Assembly (NCBI RefSeq): GCF_000737195.2
Contig: NZ_JALM01000024.1
Location: 1-64,000 of the forward strand
From: Sciscionella sediminilitoris
GTDB lineage: Bacteria; Actinomycetota; Actinomycetes; Mycobacteriales; Pseudonocardiaceae
Direction of reading: 5' to 3'
DNA length: 64,000 nt
Within the stretch, counting starts at the first letter, position 1. Each line of letters opens with the position of its first letter. The notes beneath the pieces are model-generated. The model was given only the letters and a program-made list of their open reading frames with translations. It made no database searches and was not told where the DNA came from. Made by a program: the position numbers and the translations under genes. Of the stretch, positions 8,770 through 16,885 are shown piece after piece.

Positions 8770-9339
8770 GTGGTGAGCGTGGTGAATGGCGGGGCATACG
8801 AGAAAGACCGTTCGGAACTGAGCAGGCTGGTGCGCGAGCTCTCGGTCGTGCACGGCGAGGTCACCCTCGCCTCCGGGAAGACGGCGGACTACTACGTGGA
8901 CATGCGGCGGGCGACGCTGCATCACGCCGCCGCTCCGTTGATCGGCAGGCTGATGCGCGGGCTTACCGCCGACTGGCACTACGTCGCCGCGGGCGGGCTG
9001 ACCCTCGGCGCCGACCCGATCGCCTGCGCGATGCTGCACGCCGCGGCCGCCGAGGGCACCGTGCTCGACGCCTTCGTGGTGCGCAAGGCCACCAAGGAGC
9101 ACGGCATGCAGCGCCGCGTCGAGGGCATCGAGGTCGCCGGCCAGCCGGTGCTCGCCGTCGAGGACACCTCCACCACCGGTGGTTCGGTACTCAGCGCCGT
9201 CGAGGCACTGCGCGAGGCGGGAGCCGATGTGGTCGGCGTGGCCACCGTCGTGGACCGGGACACCGGGGCACGCGAGGCGATCGAGGCGCAGGGGCTGCCG
9301 TACCGCTACCTGCTCGGCAAATCCGAACTCGGACTGTAA
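8770..9339 (+). CDS. pyrE: Orotate phosphoribosyltransferase
   Basis: A protein of about 189 residues that makes orotidine 5'-phosphate from orotate and PRPP, the fifth step of pyrimidine synthesis. The PRPP loop EDTSTTGGS is at 131-139; LASGKTADYYVDMRRATL near 33-50 and RKATKEHG are typical of PyrE. Two GTG codons (8770, 8773) are candidate starts. GAAGAT at 8757-8762 sits seven bases before 8770, suggesting a leaderless mRNA. No other pyr gene is nearby. Confidence 0.93.
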   Translation: MVSVVNGGAYEKDRSELSRLVRELSVVHGEVTLASGKTADYYVDMRRATLHHAAAPLIGRLMRGLTADWHYVAAGGLTLGADPIACAMLHAAAAEGTVLDAFVVRKATKEHGMQRRVEGIEVAGQPVLAVEDTSTTGGSVLSAVEALREAGADVVGVATVVDRDTGAREAIEAQGLPYRYLLGKSELGL

Positions 9340-9391
9340 AAACGCGCACTCGGCACCCGAACGCCGGTCCTTACCGGTAGCCTGCCCAATC

Positions 9392-10264
9392 GTGAGTACT
9401 GGTGCAGTAATCGGCATTATCGCCGCGGTCGTCGTGTTGTTGCTGATCATCGCCGTTTGGCTGATCAGCATGAAGAACAAGTTCGTACGGCTGAACGAGA
9501 CCGTCCGCGAGTCATGGCGCCAGATCGACGTCGAGCTCGAGCGAAGGCACACCCTGATCGGCAACCTCGTCGAGACGGTCAAGGCCTCCGCCCGCTTCGA
9601 ACAGCAGACGCTCACCCAGGTCGTGCAGGCCCGTTCGGCCGCGATCGCCACCCGCGGTCAGGGCCCGACCATGCAGAGCCAGGCCGAGCAGCAGCTCAAC
9701 GGCGCGCTCAACCACTTCTTCCAGATCAGCGAGAACTACCCGGACCTCAAGGCCAGCGCCGATTTCCGGGCGCTACAGGACCAGATGGTCGAATGCGAGG
9801 ACCGGATCGCCGCGGGCAGGCGCTTCTACAACGGCAACGTGAAGACCTACAACGAGCGGTTCGGCACCTTCCCCACCAGTCTCATGTCCGGTGGTTACCA
9901 GAAGGCCGACTACTTCCAGGTCGATGATCCGGTGGTGCGCCAGGCGCCCAATATGCGCGGGATGTTCGACGACCTGAACGGTCCGCCGCAGCCGCAGTTC
10001 GGCGGACCGCAGCAGCAATACGGCGCGCCACAGGGGATGCCGCAACAGCCGCCGATGCCCCAGCAGGGAATGCCGCCGCAGCAGCTTCCGGGTGGTCCGC
10101 AACAGCAGCCTCCGCAACAACAGCCACCGCAGCAGCAGCCGTATGGCCCCGGTCCCGGGCAGCCGTACCCGCAGCAGGGGCAATATCCGCAACCGGGCCA
10201 GTACCCCCAAGGTCAGTACCCGCAGCAGGGCCAGCCCGGCTACGGCCAGCAGTGGCGTGGTTGA
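9392..10264 (+). CDS. LemA family protein with long Gln/Pro-rich tail
   Basis: A 290-residue protein. An N-terminal helix (IGIIAAVVVLLLIIAVWLI) anchors a LemA domain (NETVRESWRQIDVELERRH, NLVETVKASARFEQQTL, FNGNV-like YNGNVKTYNERF). After residue about 200 the sequence is a low-complexity tail of GPQQQ/PQQPP/GQYPQ repeats, about 90 residues, likely disordered. LemA proteins are membrane proteins of poorly known function. TAGCCT at 9378-9383 precedes GTG 9392 by eight bases. Confidence 0.9.
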   Translation: MSTGAVIGIIAAVVVLLLIIAVWLISMKNKFVRLNETVRESWRQIDVELERRHTLIGNLVETVKASARFEQQTLTQVVQARSAAIATRGQGPTMQSQAEQQLNGALNHFFQISENYPDLKASADFRALQDQMVECEDRIAAGRRFYNGNVKTYNERFGTFPTSLMSGGYQKADYFQVDDPVVRQAPNMRGMFDDLNGPPQPQFGGPQQQYGAPQGMPQQPPMPQQGMPPQQLPGGPQQQPPQQQPPQQQPYGPGPGQPYPQQGQYPQPGQYPQGQYPQQGQPGYGQQWRG

Positions 10265-10274
10265 TCGCGATCAC

Positions 10275-10928
10275 GTGAACGAGGTTCCCACCCCAGGGCC
10301 GACCGAGTGGGCCGCCGAACAGGTCGGGGTCGGCCCCTGGACCGGTCGCCTCCCCGAGGGCGAACACTACGATCCGCAACTGCTCGCCGAGGGCGATCGG
10401 CGCAACGTCGTCGACCACTACCGCTACTGGTCCCGGGAAGCGATCGTCGCCGAGCTCGACACCCGGCGAAACCCCTTTCACGTGGCGATCGAGAACTTCC
10501 AGCACGATGCGAACATCGGCACCGTGGTGCGTACCGCAAACGCTTTCCTCGCCGAAGCGGTGCACATCGTTGGCCGGAAACGCTGGAATCGGCGCGGCGC
10601 CATGGTCACCGACCGTTACCAGCACGTGTTCCACCAGCCGGATGCCGAGGCGCTCGCCGAGCACGCCCACGAACACGGACTCACCATCGTCGGCGTGGAC
10701 AACACCCCCGGTTCCACCCGGATCGAACAGACCGAACTCCCCCGCGCCGCGATCCTCCTGTTCGGCCAGGAAGGGCCCGGGCTGTCCGCGGCCGCGCGCG
10801 AACACGCGCGGATGTGCGTGTCCATCGCCCAGTTCGGTTCCACCCGCTCCATCAACGCCGGGGTCGCCGCGGGTATCGTCATGCACACCTGGATCCGGCA
10901 GCACGCCGACCTGTCCGAAGCCTGGTGA
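10275..10928 (+). CDS. TrmH/SpoU-family RNA 2'-O-methyltransferase
   Basis: About 217 residues (start GTG 10275; GTG 10257 possible). The SpoU domain shows motif 1 NFQHDANIGTVVRTANAF, motif 2 LLFGQEGPGLS and motif 3 IAQFGSTRSINAGVAAGIVM, the trefoil-knot AdoMet site. It should methylate a ribose in tRNA or rRNA; the target base is unknown. It follows the LemA gene closely and ends just before a palindromic repeat shared with the convergent trpG-like gene. Confidence 0.9.
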   Translation: MNEVPTPGPTEWAAEQVGVGPWTGRLPEGEHYDPQLLAEGDRRNVVDHYRYWSREAIVAELDTRRNPFHVAIENFQHDANIGTVVRTANAFLAEAVHIVGRKRWNRRGAMVTDRYQHVFHQPDAEALAEHAHEHGLTIVGVDNTPGSTRIEQTELPRAAILLFGQEGPGLSAAAREHARMCVSIAQFGSTRSINAGVAAGIVMHTWIRQHADLSEAW

Positions 10929-10947
10929 ATCCGGGCCCGGCATGGTC

Positions 10948-10987
10948 GTGCGTGGTTGTGTTGGTTAGAACCAACACAACCACGCAC
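10948..10987. repeat. Palindromic intergenic repeat, copy 4 (40 bp, inverted centre)
   Basis: Arms GTGCGTGGTTGTGTTGGTT and its complement surround an AG centre, so this copy is in the opposite orientation to copies 2 and 3. It lies between convergent genes (SpoU methyltransferase and glutamine amidotransferase) and probably works as a bidirectional terminator. Confidence 0.9.
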
Positions 10988-11006
10988 AAGGCCCTGTTTG
11001 AGCTGG

Positions 11007-11645
11007 TCAGCCAGCTTGCTGGGCGAGCGAGCGCATGCCCTGTTCGAGTTCCTCGACGAGTGGGGCGGGCACGTCGAAACCCGCCTGCCGCAGCCAGTTC
11101 GCCAGCATTCGGTGCCCGCCATCGGTGAGCACGGATTCGGGGTGGAACTGCACCCCTTCGAGCGGCGCCTCGCGGTGCCGCATCCCCATGACGACCCCGC
11201 CTTCGGTGCGCGCGGTGACCTCGAACTCGGCGGGAACGGTCTGCGGGAGAACGGTCAGCGAGTGGTACCTGGTCGCGGTGAACGGGTCGGGCAGCCCGGC
11301 GAGCACGCCGTGACCGGAATGGTGCACCTGGCTGGTCTTGCCGTGCATGAGCTCGGCAGCCCGATCCACGGTGGCCCCGTACGCGACACCGAGCGCCTGG
11401 TGCCCGAGGCACACGCCGAGCAGGGGGGTCCCGGACTCGGCGCAGGCGTGCACCATGTCGATGCAGACTCCGGCCCGTTCCGGGGTGCCCGGTCCCGGGG
11501 AGAGCAGCACCGCGTCGAACCGCGCAGCAGCATCGGCGCCGATCGCGTCGTTGCGCCAGACCTCGGGCCGCACGCCCAGCTGGGCGAGGTACTGCACGAG
11601 GTTGTAGACGAAGCTGTCGTAGTTGTCGACGACGAGTACCCGCAT
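11007..11645 (-). CDS. Anthranilate/aminodeoxychorismate synthase glutamine amidotransferase
   Basis: A 212-residue class I glutamine amidotransferase (TrpG/PabA type). It shows VVDNYDSFVYNL, SPGPGTPE, the nucleophile loop LLGVCLGHQALG, HSGHGVLAGL, and the His-Glu pair in GVQFHPESVLT. It releases ammonia from glutamine for a chorismate-using partner not present in this window. In actinobacteria this gene sits beside crgA and the sortase, as here; which pathway it serves cannot be told from the sequence. Confidence 0.92.
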   Translation of the reverse strand: MRVLVVDNYDSFVYNLVQYLAQLGVRPEVWRNDAIGADAAARFDAVLLSPGPGTPERAGVCIDMVHACAESGTPLLGVCLGHQALGVAYGATVDRAAELMHGKTSQVHHSGHGVLAGLPDPFTATRYHSLTVLPQTVPAEFEVTARTEGGVVMGMRHREAPLEGVQFHPESVLTDGGHRMLANWLRQAGFDVPAPLVEELEQGMRSLAQQAG

Positions 11646-11670
11646 GGTCCAACCGTAGCGGGTCGGGCCA

Positions 11671-11826
11671 TCAATCGATCGTGACGTCGTTGAACGGAAG
11701 CAGTGGATCCACCGCGGGGAAGATCACGAACAACAGCAGCGCGATGATCCCGAGCACCAGCCCGAGCGCGCACAACACCCGGACGGCGAGCGGTCCGGGA
11801 AGGTGGCGCCATATCCATGCGTACAT
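11671..11826 (-). CDS. Small single-pass membrane protein
   Basis: A 51-residue protein, MYAWIWRHLPGPLAVRVLCA at the start, then a hydrophobic helix (GLVLGIIALLLFVIFPAVDPLL) and a short acidic end. It overlaps the upstream sortase gene by the ATGA overlap at 11823-11828, so it is translationally coupled to it. It may be a sortase partner, but that is only inferred from position. Confidence 0.8.
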   Translation of the reverse strand: MYAWIWRHLPGPLAVRVLCALGLVLGIIALLLFVIFPAVDPLLPFNDVTID

Positions 11827-12692
11827 CAGTCGGTCTCCCCGAGCTCCGGCGGCATCGAATCGCCGTTCTTCTCGTACGACTTGACCAGCACACCGTGCAG
11901 AATGAGCCGTTCCCGCGCGGAGAACTTCGGATGGCAGGTGGTCAGCGTGATCAGCGAGGCCTGTGCTTGCGGGACCACGGCGTTCGAGGGCTGTCCGGGA
12001 ATCGGGTCGATCACCTGCCCCTGATCCGGTTGCACGATGTCCCTGCCGTGCACATCCCGGTAGGCGCCGCCGAGCGGTTGCACCCGGGATTTCGCGCACC
12101 GTGGTTGCGCACCGCGCCCCTGCGCCCAGCCGCCGACCTCATCGGCCTTGGGCAGCATGCGGTAGACGTACCAGTGATCCGCGGTCTCCACCACGATCGC
12201 GTCGCAGGACTGGACGAGGTCGAGATCGTTGAACGGGGCTCCGCGCCCGACCCGGTGCCCGGCGATGGCGAAGTTGCCGCGCTGTCCCGGCATCGCCGTA
12301 TCCCGATAGTGCCCGGGACCGGCTTCGAGGTCTTTCGCGTTGGTGCCTTGCACGACCGAGAAGTGATAGTCGGGCCCGAGTGCCGGGATGTAGAGGCGCG
12401 CAAACGCTTGCCCGTCGAGCGGACCGAGGCCGTTTCCCCGGTTGTTCTGCCACTGCTGCTCGAGCCGTTCGGTGACCTGGCGCTGCTTCTGTGCCGAGAA
12501 CCAGTCGGTCACGTAGACCTCGTAGAACACGAACAGCAGGACGATCACCCCGAGGGTCACCAGCAGTTCGCCGAGCACCCGCAGGATCCGCGCACCACCG
12601 CCACCACGACCGCTCCCGTGCGCAGGCGGGGCCGGAGTTCGTGGTGGCCCCTCGAACGTCCGCCCGTCTTGTTCAGCGGTTCGATGTGTCAC
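11826..12692 (-). CDS. Class E sortase
   Basis: A 288-residue membrane-anchored transpeptidase (start GTG 12692; ATG 12746 also possible). A disordered N-terminus precedes one helix (LGELLVTLGVIVLLFVFYEVY, residues 40-60). The sortase fold has His146 (FAIAGHRVG), Cys253 (LTTCHP) and Arg260 (FSARERL), the catalytic triad. Class E enzymes usually prefer LAXTG-type signals and decorate the wall in high-G+C Gram-positives. No clear sortase substrate is encoded next to it. Confidence 0.92.
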   Translation of the reverse strand: MTHRTAEQDGRTFEGPPRTPAPPAHGSGRGGGGARILRVLGELLVTLGVIVLLFVFYEVYVTDWFSAQKQRQVTERLEQQWQNNRGNGLGPLDGQAFARLYIPALGPDYHFSVVQGTNAKDLEAGPGHYRDTAMPGQRGNFAIAGHRVGRGAPFNDLDLVQSCDAIVVETADHWYVYRMLPKADEVGGWAQGRGAQPRCAKSRVQPLGGAYRDVHGRDIVQPDQGQVIDPIPGQPSNAVVPQAQASLITLTTCHPKFSARERLILHGVLVKSYEKNGDSMPPELGETD

Positions 12693-12853
12693 GGACACCT
12701 CGTCGTGGCGATCGGTTGGCTGGCGTCCCCACGCGGCGCTCCGCACCGGGGACCTGCGCAGCGGTGTTCGGTTACGTTAACGTATTGGCAGGCAGGAGGT
12801 CGCGCAGTAGCCGGGACCCGCCGTTGACGTCGTAGGGAAGCTCGAGGATTCCG

Positions 12854-13120
12854 ATGCCGAAATCAAAGGTCCGCAAGAAGGCGGTCTACACCCCGCCCGC
12901 AACCCAGAACACGCCGAAGAAGGCGAAAGCGGTAGGACCATCGCATCCCGCGTACGTCGCCGTGATGCTCGGACTCATCCTCATCGGCCTCGCCTGGATG
13001 ATCGTCTACTACCTGGCCAGCGACCGGATCACGTTCATCGGCGATCTCGGCTCGTGGAACCTGCTGATCGGCTTCGCGCTCATGATCGCCGGCCTGCTGA
13101 TGACGATGAAATGGCGTTGA
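12854..13120 (+). CDS. crgA: Cell division protein CrgA
   Basis: An 88-residue protein: a basic N-terminus (MPKSKVRKKAVYTPP) then two transmembrane helices (AYVAVMLGLILIGLAWMIVYYL and WNLLIGFALMIAGLLMTM). This matches CrgA, which bridges FtsZ, FtsQ and penicillin-binding proteins and helps localise septal synthesis in actinobacteria. GAGGA precedes the ATG. It is divergent from sortase E and near the PH-domain gene, the normal neighbourhood. Confidence 0.95.
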   Translation: MPKSKVRKKAVYTPPATQNTPKKAKAVGPSHPAYVAVMLGLILIGLAWMIVYYLASDRITFIGDLGSWNLLIGFALMIAGLLMTMKWR

Positions 13121-13154
13121 CCAGCGGAAACACATATCTGTAAGCCAATCCCCA

Positions 13155-13613
13155 GTGTGGACATCGCCTGTGGACAACTCTCCGATTAATCCACATGTCA
13201 CCAGGGTCTCGTGGACAACTCCGGTCGGCGCGGTCGTCGTCTCGGTCCTGGCCACGGTGGTGTCCGTGCTGGTCGCGGTGCTCAGTTCGGCACGAGCGGG
13301 AGTGCTCTTCTGGAGCCTTGTCGCGATCGTGTTCGCCGCCTACACCGTGCACTGGCTGCGCGCGCGTCCACGGCTGAGCGCGGACCCGTCCGGCATCACC
13401 GTCCGGGGAACCCTGCACACCTATCGCCTCGACCACGGCCAGGTCCGGGTCGGGCTGCGGTCCACGCGCCGGCTCGGACGGACCGGTCAGCTGCTCGAGC
13501 TCGACGGCATCGACACGCACGGTGAAGAACGGCTCGTCCTGCTCGGCCGCTTCGACCTGGGCGCCGAGCCGGACGAGGTGCACCGCCAGCTGACCGCACT
13601 TCGCGCATCCTGA
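13155..13613 (+). CDS. PH domain-containing membrane protein
   Basis: A 152-residue protein with two adjacent transmembrane helices (VGAVVVSVLATVVSVLVAVL, AGVLFWSLVAIVFAAYTVHW) followed by a bacterial PH-like domain (LSADPSGITVRGTLHTYRL). It resembles the CFP-6/low-molecular-weight antigen 6 type and occupies the place of Rv0010c in mycobacteria, between crgA and ppiA. The start GTG 13155 is uncertain; its first codons overlap a cluster of DnaA-box-like sequences. Confidence 0.85.
   Translation: MWTSPVDNSPINPHVTRVSWTTPVGAVVVSVLATVVSVLVAVLSSARAGVLFWSLVAIVFAAYTVHWLRARPRLSADPSGITVRGTLHTYRLDHGQVRVGLRSTRRLGRTGQLLELDGIDTHGEERLVLLGRFDLGAEPDEVHRQLTALRAS
13156..13218. promoter_or_regulatory. Cluster of four DnaA-box-like sequences
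   Basis: TGTGGACAT (13156), TGTGGACAA (13169, exact complement of the actinobacterial box TTGTCCACA), TAATCCACA (13187) and CGTGGACAA (13210) lie within 63 bases at the start of the PH-domain gene. DnaA binding is inferred only. Confidence 0.5.
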
Positions 13614-13656
13614 CCAGGCCAAACGCTTGCTCGTGAGGTTTGCATGCCTGGGTTCG

Positions 13657-14571
13657 CTAGCTGCTCGTGGTGCAGAGCCACTGCGCCTGGTTGCAGATCG
13701 TGACCTCGGAGAGGGCGGATGTGCGCAGCACGCAGATGAGCACGAGTACCGCGAGGATGGCGATGATGGTGCCGATCTGAATGGCGGTCCGACGTTTCGC
13801 GGGCGCGTAGACCATCGCGGCCATGGTGAGCGCGCCGATGATCAACCCGCCGACGTGGCCCTGCCAGGAGATCCCGGTGACCTGGAACGAGATGACCAGG
13901 TTCAGCACGATCACGAACAGGACCGATTTCGGGTCGAGTTTGAGGCGTACGACCGCGATGAGCAGCGCGCCCATGAGCCCGAACACGGCCCCGGACGCCC
14001 CGGCGACCTGCGTGCCCACCGGGGAGAGCAGGTAGGCCGCGACTCCGCCGCCGAATAGCGCGGTGAAATAGAGAGCGGTGAACCGGATCCGGCCGAGCAC
14101 GACCTCGACTTCGCGCCCGATGATGTACAGCGACACCATGTTTAGCACGATGTGCAGCAGTCCGAAGTGCAGGAATCCGGACGTGAGCAGCCGCCACCAT
14201 TCGCCATGGGCGGCGACGAAGGCGGGGAGCAGGTCGAGCTGGACGAACAACGGCGTCCGCGTGTTCTGCATGACGCTCTGTGACTGATACGCGGTGATCA
14301 CGTACATCAGTACGTTCACCGCGATCAGCACGAACGTGACGACCGGTGGCCCTCTTCGGATCGGTGCCCCGGCGACCGTGGTCGGGGCACGCATGGCCCC
14401 GGCCGCCTCGCGTATGCAGTCGACGCACTGATAGCCGACCGGTGCCTCGCGGAGGCACTCCGGGCAGGCCGGCCGACCGCAGCGAGTACAGGAGAGCTGC
14501 GTCGGCCGCCCAGGGTGCCGTACGCACACAGGTTGGCCGTGCGCGTCTGGCTCACCCTGGGGATAGCTCAA
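13657..14571 (-). CDS. Rhomboid family intramembrane serine protease
   Basis: A 304-residue protein. The N-terminus holds a B-box-like zinc site (CVRHPGRPTQLSCTRCGRPAC and CVDC, residues 16-52). Six or seven membrane helices follow; the catalytic Ser193 is in GASGA and His239 in QGHVGG, with H140xxxN144 in the HIVLNM motif. It should cleave transmembrane segments of unknown substrates. Its start is one base from the ppiA stop, so it is the second gene of that operon. Confidence 0.94.
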   Translation of the reverse strand: MSYPQGEPDAHGQPVCVRHPGRPTQLSCTRCGRPACPECLREAPVGYQCVDCIREAAGAMRAPTTVAGAPIRRGPPVVTFVLIAVNVLMYVITAYQSQSVMQNTRTPLFVQLDLLPAFVAAHGEWWRLLTSGFLHFGLLHIVLNMVSLYIIGREVEVVLGRIRFTALYFTALFGGGVAAYLLSPVGTQVAGASGAVFGLMGALLIAVVRLKLDPKSVLFVIVLNLVISFQVTGISWQGHVGGLIIGALTMAAMVYAPAKRRTAIQIGTIIAILAVLVLICVLRTSALSEVTICNQAQWLCTTSS

Positions 14572-14572
14572 G

Positions 14573-15127
14573 TCAGCCCTCGCCGCGCTCGATCTCGACG
14601 CGCTCGATCACCACATCGTTGACCGGGCGGTCGCCCGGCCCGGTCGTGGTGGTCCCGATCGCGTCCACGACGTTGCGCGACTCCTGGTCGGCGACCTCGC
14701 CGAAGATGGTGTGCTTGAAATTCAGGTGCCCGGTCGGCGAGACCGTGATGAAGAACTGCGAGCCGTTCGTGCCCGGTCCCGCGTTCGCCATGGCGAGCAG
14801 GTACGGCCGGTCGAACTGCAGTTCCGGGTGGAACTCGTCGTCGAACTGGTAGCCGGGCCCGCCGCGGCCGGTGCCGGTCGGATCCCCGCCCTGGATCATG
14901 AAGCCTTCGATGACCCGGTGGAAGATCGAACCGTCGAAGAACGGTCCGGAGCTGCCGCCCTTGGCGTTCGGTTGGGTGTATTCGCGTGTGCCCTCGGCGA
15001 GACCGACGAAGTTCGCCACCGTCTTCGGCGCCTGATCGGGGTAGAGATTCACCCGAATGGACCCAAGCGAGGTGTGCAGCGTCGCGGTCACGTTCACTCC
15101 GACAAGCGATTCATTGCTGTCTGCCAC
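14573..15127 (-). CDS. ppiA: Peptidyl-prolyl cis-trans isomerase, cyclophilin type
   Basis: A 184-residue cytosolic cyclophilin. FFDGSIFHRVIEGFMIQGGD carries the catalytic Arg, and GSQFFITVSP and LNFKHTIFGEV complete the active site. It catalyses proline isomerisation during folding. Its position beside a CwsA-like gene and near crgA matches Rv0009 in mycobacteria. The rhomboid gene follows directly. Confidence 0.95.
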   Translation of the reverse strand: MADSNESLVGVNVTATLHTSLGSIRVNLYPDQAPKTVANFVGLAEGTREYTQPNAKGGSSGPFFDGSIFHRVIEGFMIQGGDPTGTGRGGPGYQFDDEFHPELQFDRPYLLAMANAGPGTNGSQFFITVSPTGHLNFKHTIFGEVADQESRNVVDAIGTTTTGPGDRPVNDVVIERVEIERGEG

Positions 15128-15297
15128 GCCGCATATCCTGCCATTCCCCGACGAATCCGACCCGCGCGGGGGATAGCCGCTGGTCAGCGCGCGTATCCGG
15201 CCTTTCTTACGGCAGAATGAGCCGCTCAGGTGTATGAAGTAAGCAGCGGAGGCGGTGCGGGCACCGGCTTCGCTCGAGTTCGGATGAGGTGAACGCG

Positions 15298-16077
15298 GTG
15301 GGAGAAGCGAGCAAGACGCTCGAATCCGGTATTCGCGCGGTGCGGAAAAACGCGAAGCGCGCGGAGCGGAAACTCGCCGAGCACGGGCTCGACCCAGCGC
15401 AATTATCCGATACGGTCACGGCGGGTGCGGAATTCGCACGCGAGGAACTCGTCGCGACCACTCGCAGGACACAGGACTTGCTCGCCCGCGCGGGCGAGCG
15501 GACACGGAAACAGGCCACCAAGGAGGCGAACCACGTGGGCAAAAAGGCCGAAGCCACGTTGACAAAGGCCGAGAAGAAGGCGAAGCAGAAGGCCGACAAG
15601 ACCGCGGCGAAGCTCGCGAAGAAGGGCAAGCAGGTCGAACAGGTCGCCGGTGAGGTCGCCACGAAGGTCGAGAAGAAGCTGAACGCGAAGCTCGACAAGA
15701 AGGCGGCCAAGGCCGAGAAGAAGTCGGCCAAGAAGGAAGGCAAGCGTCGCCGTTGGCCGTTGGTCGTCGGACTCGCCGTGGTCGGCGCCGGCGTCACCTA
15801 CGCCGTGCGGGCCAAGTCCGCGCAGCAGGTCGCGCTCGACCAGGACCTGCCGGCGAGCAAGCCGACTCCGGTCCCGTCCCCGCAGCCGACCGCGAGCAAG
15901 CCCGCTCCGGCCAAGCCGAGCCAGGACTCCGCCGAACAGGCGAAGCCAGCTCCGAAGGCCGAGGCCAAGCCCGAATCGAAGTCGGCAGAGACCAAGCCGG
16001 CCTCCGGTCAGGACGAGCCGAGCGGGCAGCACGCGCTGCGCAACGGCAACGCCACCGCGCCCAAGAAAGAAAACTGA
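15298..16077 (+). CDS. CwsA-like membrane protein with Lys/Ala-rich coiled coil
   Basis: About 259 residues from GTG 15298 (ribosome site ATGAGG just upstream; GTG 15289 possible). Residues 1-155 are a long charged helix rich in Lys, Ala and Glu (KKAEATLTKAEKKAKQKADK), then RRRWPLVVGLAVVGAGVTYA forms one transmembrane helix near 155-175, then a disordered tail rich in Pro, Ala and Lys. The order helix-RRR-membrane-Pro-rich tail and the site next to ppiA and crgA match CwsA (Rv0008c), a CrgA and Wag31 partner in cell-wall growth. It is larger than mycobacterial CwsA, so orthology is inferred mainly from synteny. Confidence 0.65.
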   Translation: MGEASKTLESGIRAVRKNAKRAERKLAEHGLDPAQLSDTVTAGAEFAREELVATTRRTQDLLARAGERTRKQATKEANHVGKKAEATLTKAEKKAKQKADKTAAKLAKKGKQVEQVAGEVATKVEKKLNAKLDKKAAKAEKKSAKKEGKRRRWPLVVGLAVVGAGVTYAVRAKSAQQVALDQDLPASKPTPVPSPQPTASKPAPAKPSQDSAEQAKPAPKAEAKPESKSAETKPASGQDEPSGQHALRNGNATAPKKEN

Positions 16078-16083
16078 TCCCTC

Positions 16084-16115
16084 CTGGTAGGTGGCGCGAG
16101 CGCGCCACCTACCAG
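16084..16115. terminator. Bidirectional hairpin between convergent genes
   Basis: Perfect 15-base arms (CTGGTAGGTGGCGCG and its complement) around AG. It overlaps the stop codon region of the DUF2020 gene on the minus strand and follows the CwsA-like stop by 7 bases. No T-tract is present, as is common in high-G+C actinobacteria. Confidence 0.8.
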
Positions 16116-16639
16116 CCCAGGGCCGCGATCGCCTGCTCCGCGGCCTCTTTCGCCTTGATCGTCTGCCGCTGATTCGTCGTCACCACGACCGCGGCATCAC
16201 CTTTCGCGACCGCGTAGACCGCCCCGGAATCCGTTGGCTGCGAGCCTCCGCTCCACCCGGCCGGGTCCGTAGCCCTCGCCGAAGTCCGCACCGGCGCCGC
16301 CTGATCCACCAAAGCGTGCGCCGTTCCGCTGTCCCCCTTGTACGGCCGCACCGTCAGCTGCAGCCCGCCGTTCGGGCGGTAGAAGAAGCAGGCCGGCGCG
16401 GGCTTGTCCGCCGAGATCCGCACCTGCCCGACATGCTGGCCGTTCACATCCTGGGCGGATTCCTTCCGCAGATAAGGACAAGCCGCCGTGCGTGCCGGAT
16501 GTACCGGTGGTGGTGGCTGCGCCGCGGGCGCCGTCACCGTCCGCGTGCTCGGCGGCGCCTGCCCCGTGCCGCCCGGCTGGCCACATCCCGCGACCACCCC
16601 ACCCACGAGCACGATCATCACGGCCATCCCGATCCTCAT
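16109..16639 (-). CDS. DUF2020 domain-containing lipoprotein
   Basis: A 176-residue secreted lipoprotein. It starts MRIGMAVMIVLVGGVVAGCG, with a lipobox GVVAGC and cysteine at residue 19, then a Pro/Thr-rich linker and a DUF2020 domain beginning ACPYLRKESAQDVNGQ with ACFFYRPNGGLQLTV. Function unknown; such proteins are cell-envelope lipoproteins of actinobacteria. Confidence 0.85.
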   Translation of the reverse strand: MRIGMAVMIVLVGGVVAGCGQPGGTGQAPPSTRTVTAPAAQPPPPVHPARTAACPYLRKESAQDVNGQHVGQVRISADKPAPACFFYRPNGGLQLTVRPYKGDSGTAHALVDQAAPVRTSARATDPAGWSGGSQPTDSGAVYAVAKGDAAVVVTTNQRQTIKAKEAAEQAIAALGW

Positions 16640-16699
16640 GACCCGCGATGATAAGGACGCCACCCACCGTGTCGGCCCCTCCCCCGACTGTCTGCGTGG

Positions 16700-16708
16700 T
16701 TGTCCACA
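16700..16708 (+). promoter_or_regulatory. Single consensus DnaA box
   Basis: TTGTCCACA, an exact actinobacterial DnaA box, in the gap between the divergent DUF2020 lipoprotein and methyltransferase genes, followed at 16719 by the weaker TTGTCCCCA. A single box has little weight alone. Confidence 0.35.
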
Positions 16709-16885
16709 GCGGCGGCGGTTGTCCCCAGATTTTTCGCGCCCCGCCATTCACTGCCCTGCGCCGATATACTGGATGCGGGGTCGCCCCCCGGTGAGGGCGG
16801 GGGATGTCAGGGTGGGAACTTCTTTGTCAGGGCTGGGTTTCGGGATCGCATGTGTTCCTTCGGCTCTCCCCGAGGGCGAAAACCG

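Noticed and set aside
12400-12411. GCAAACGCTTGC identical to the LacI-type operator, within the sortase gene (and a near copy at 13619)
   Set aside because: It lies in coding sequence far from promoters and can be explained by codon choice; no target gene is obvious.
15298-16077. Histone-like DNA-binding protein because of the Lys/Ala-rich sequence
   Set aside because: A transmembrane helix follows the Lys-rich part and the gene sits at the cwsA position beside ppiA.
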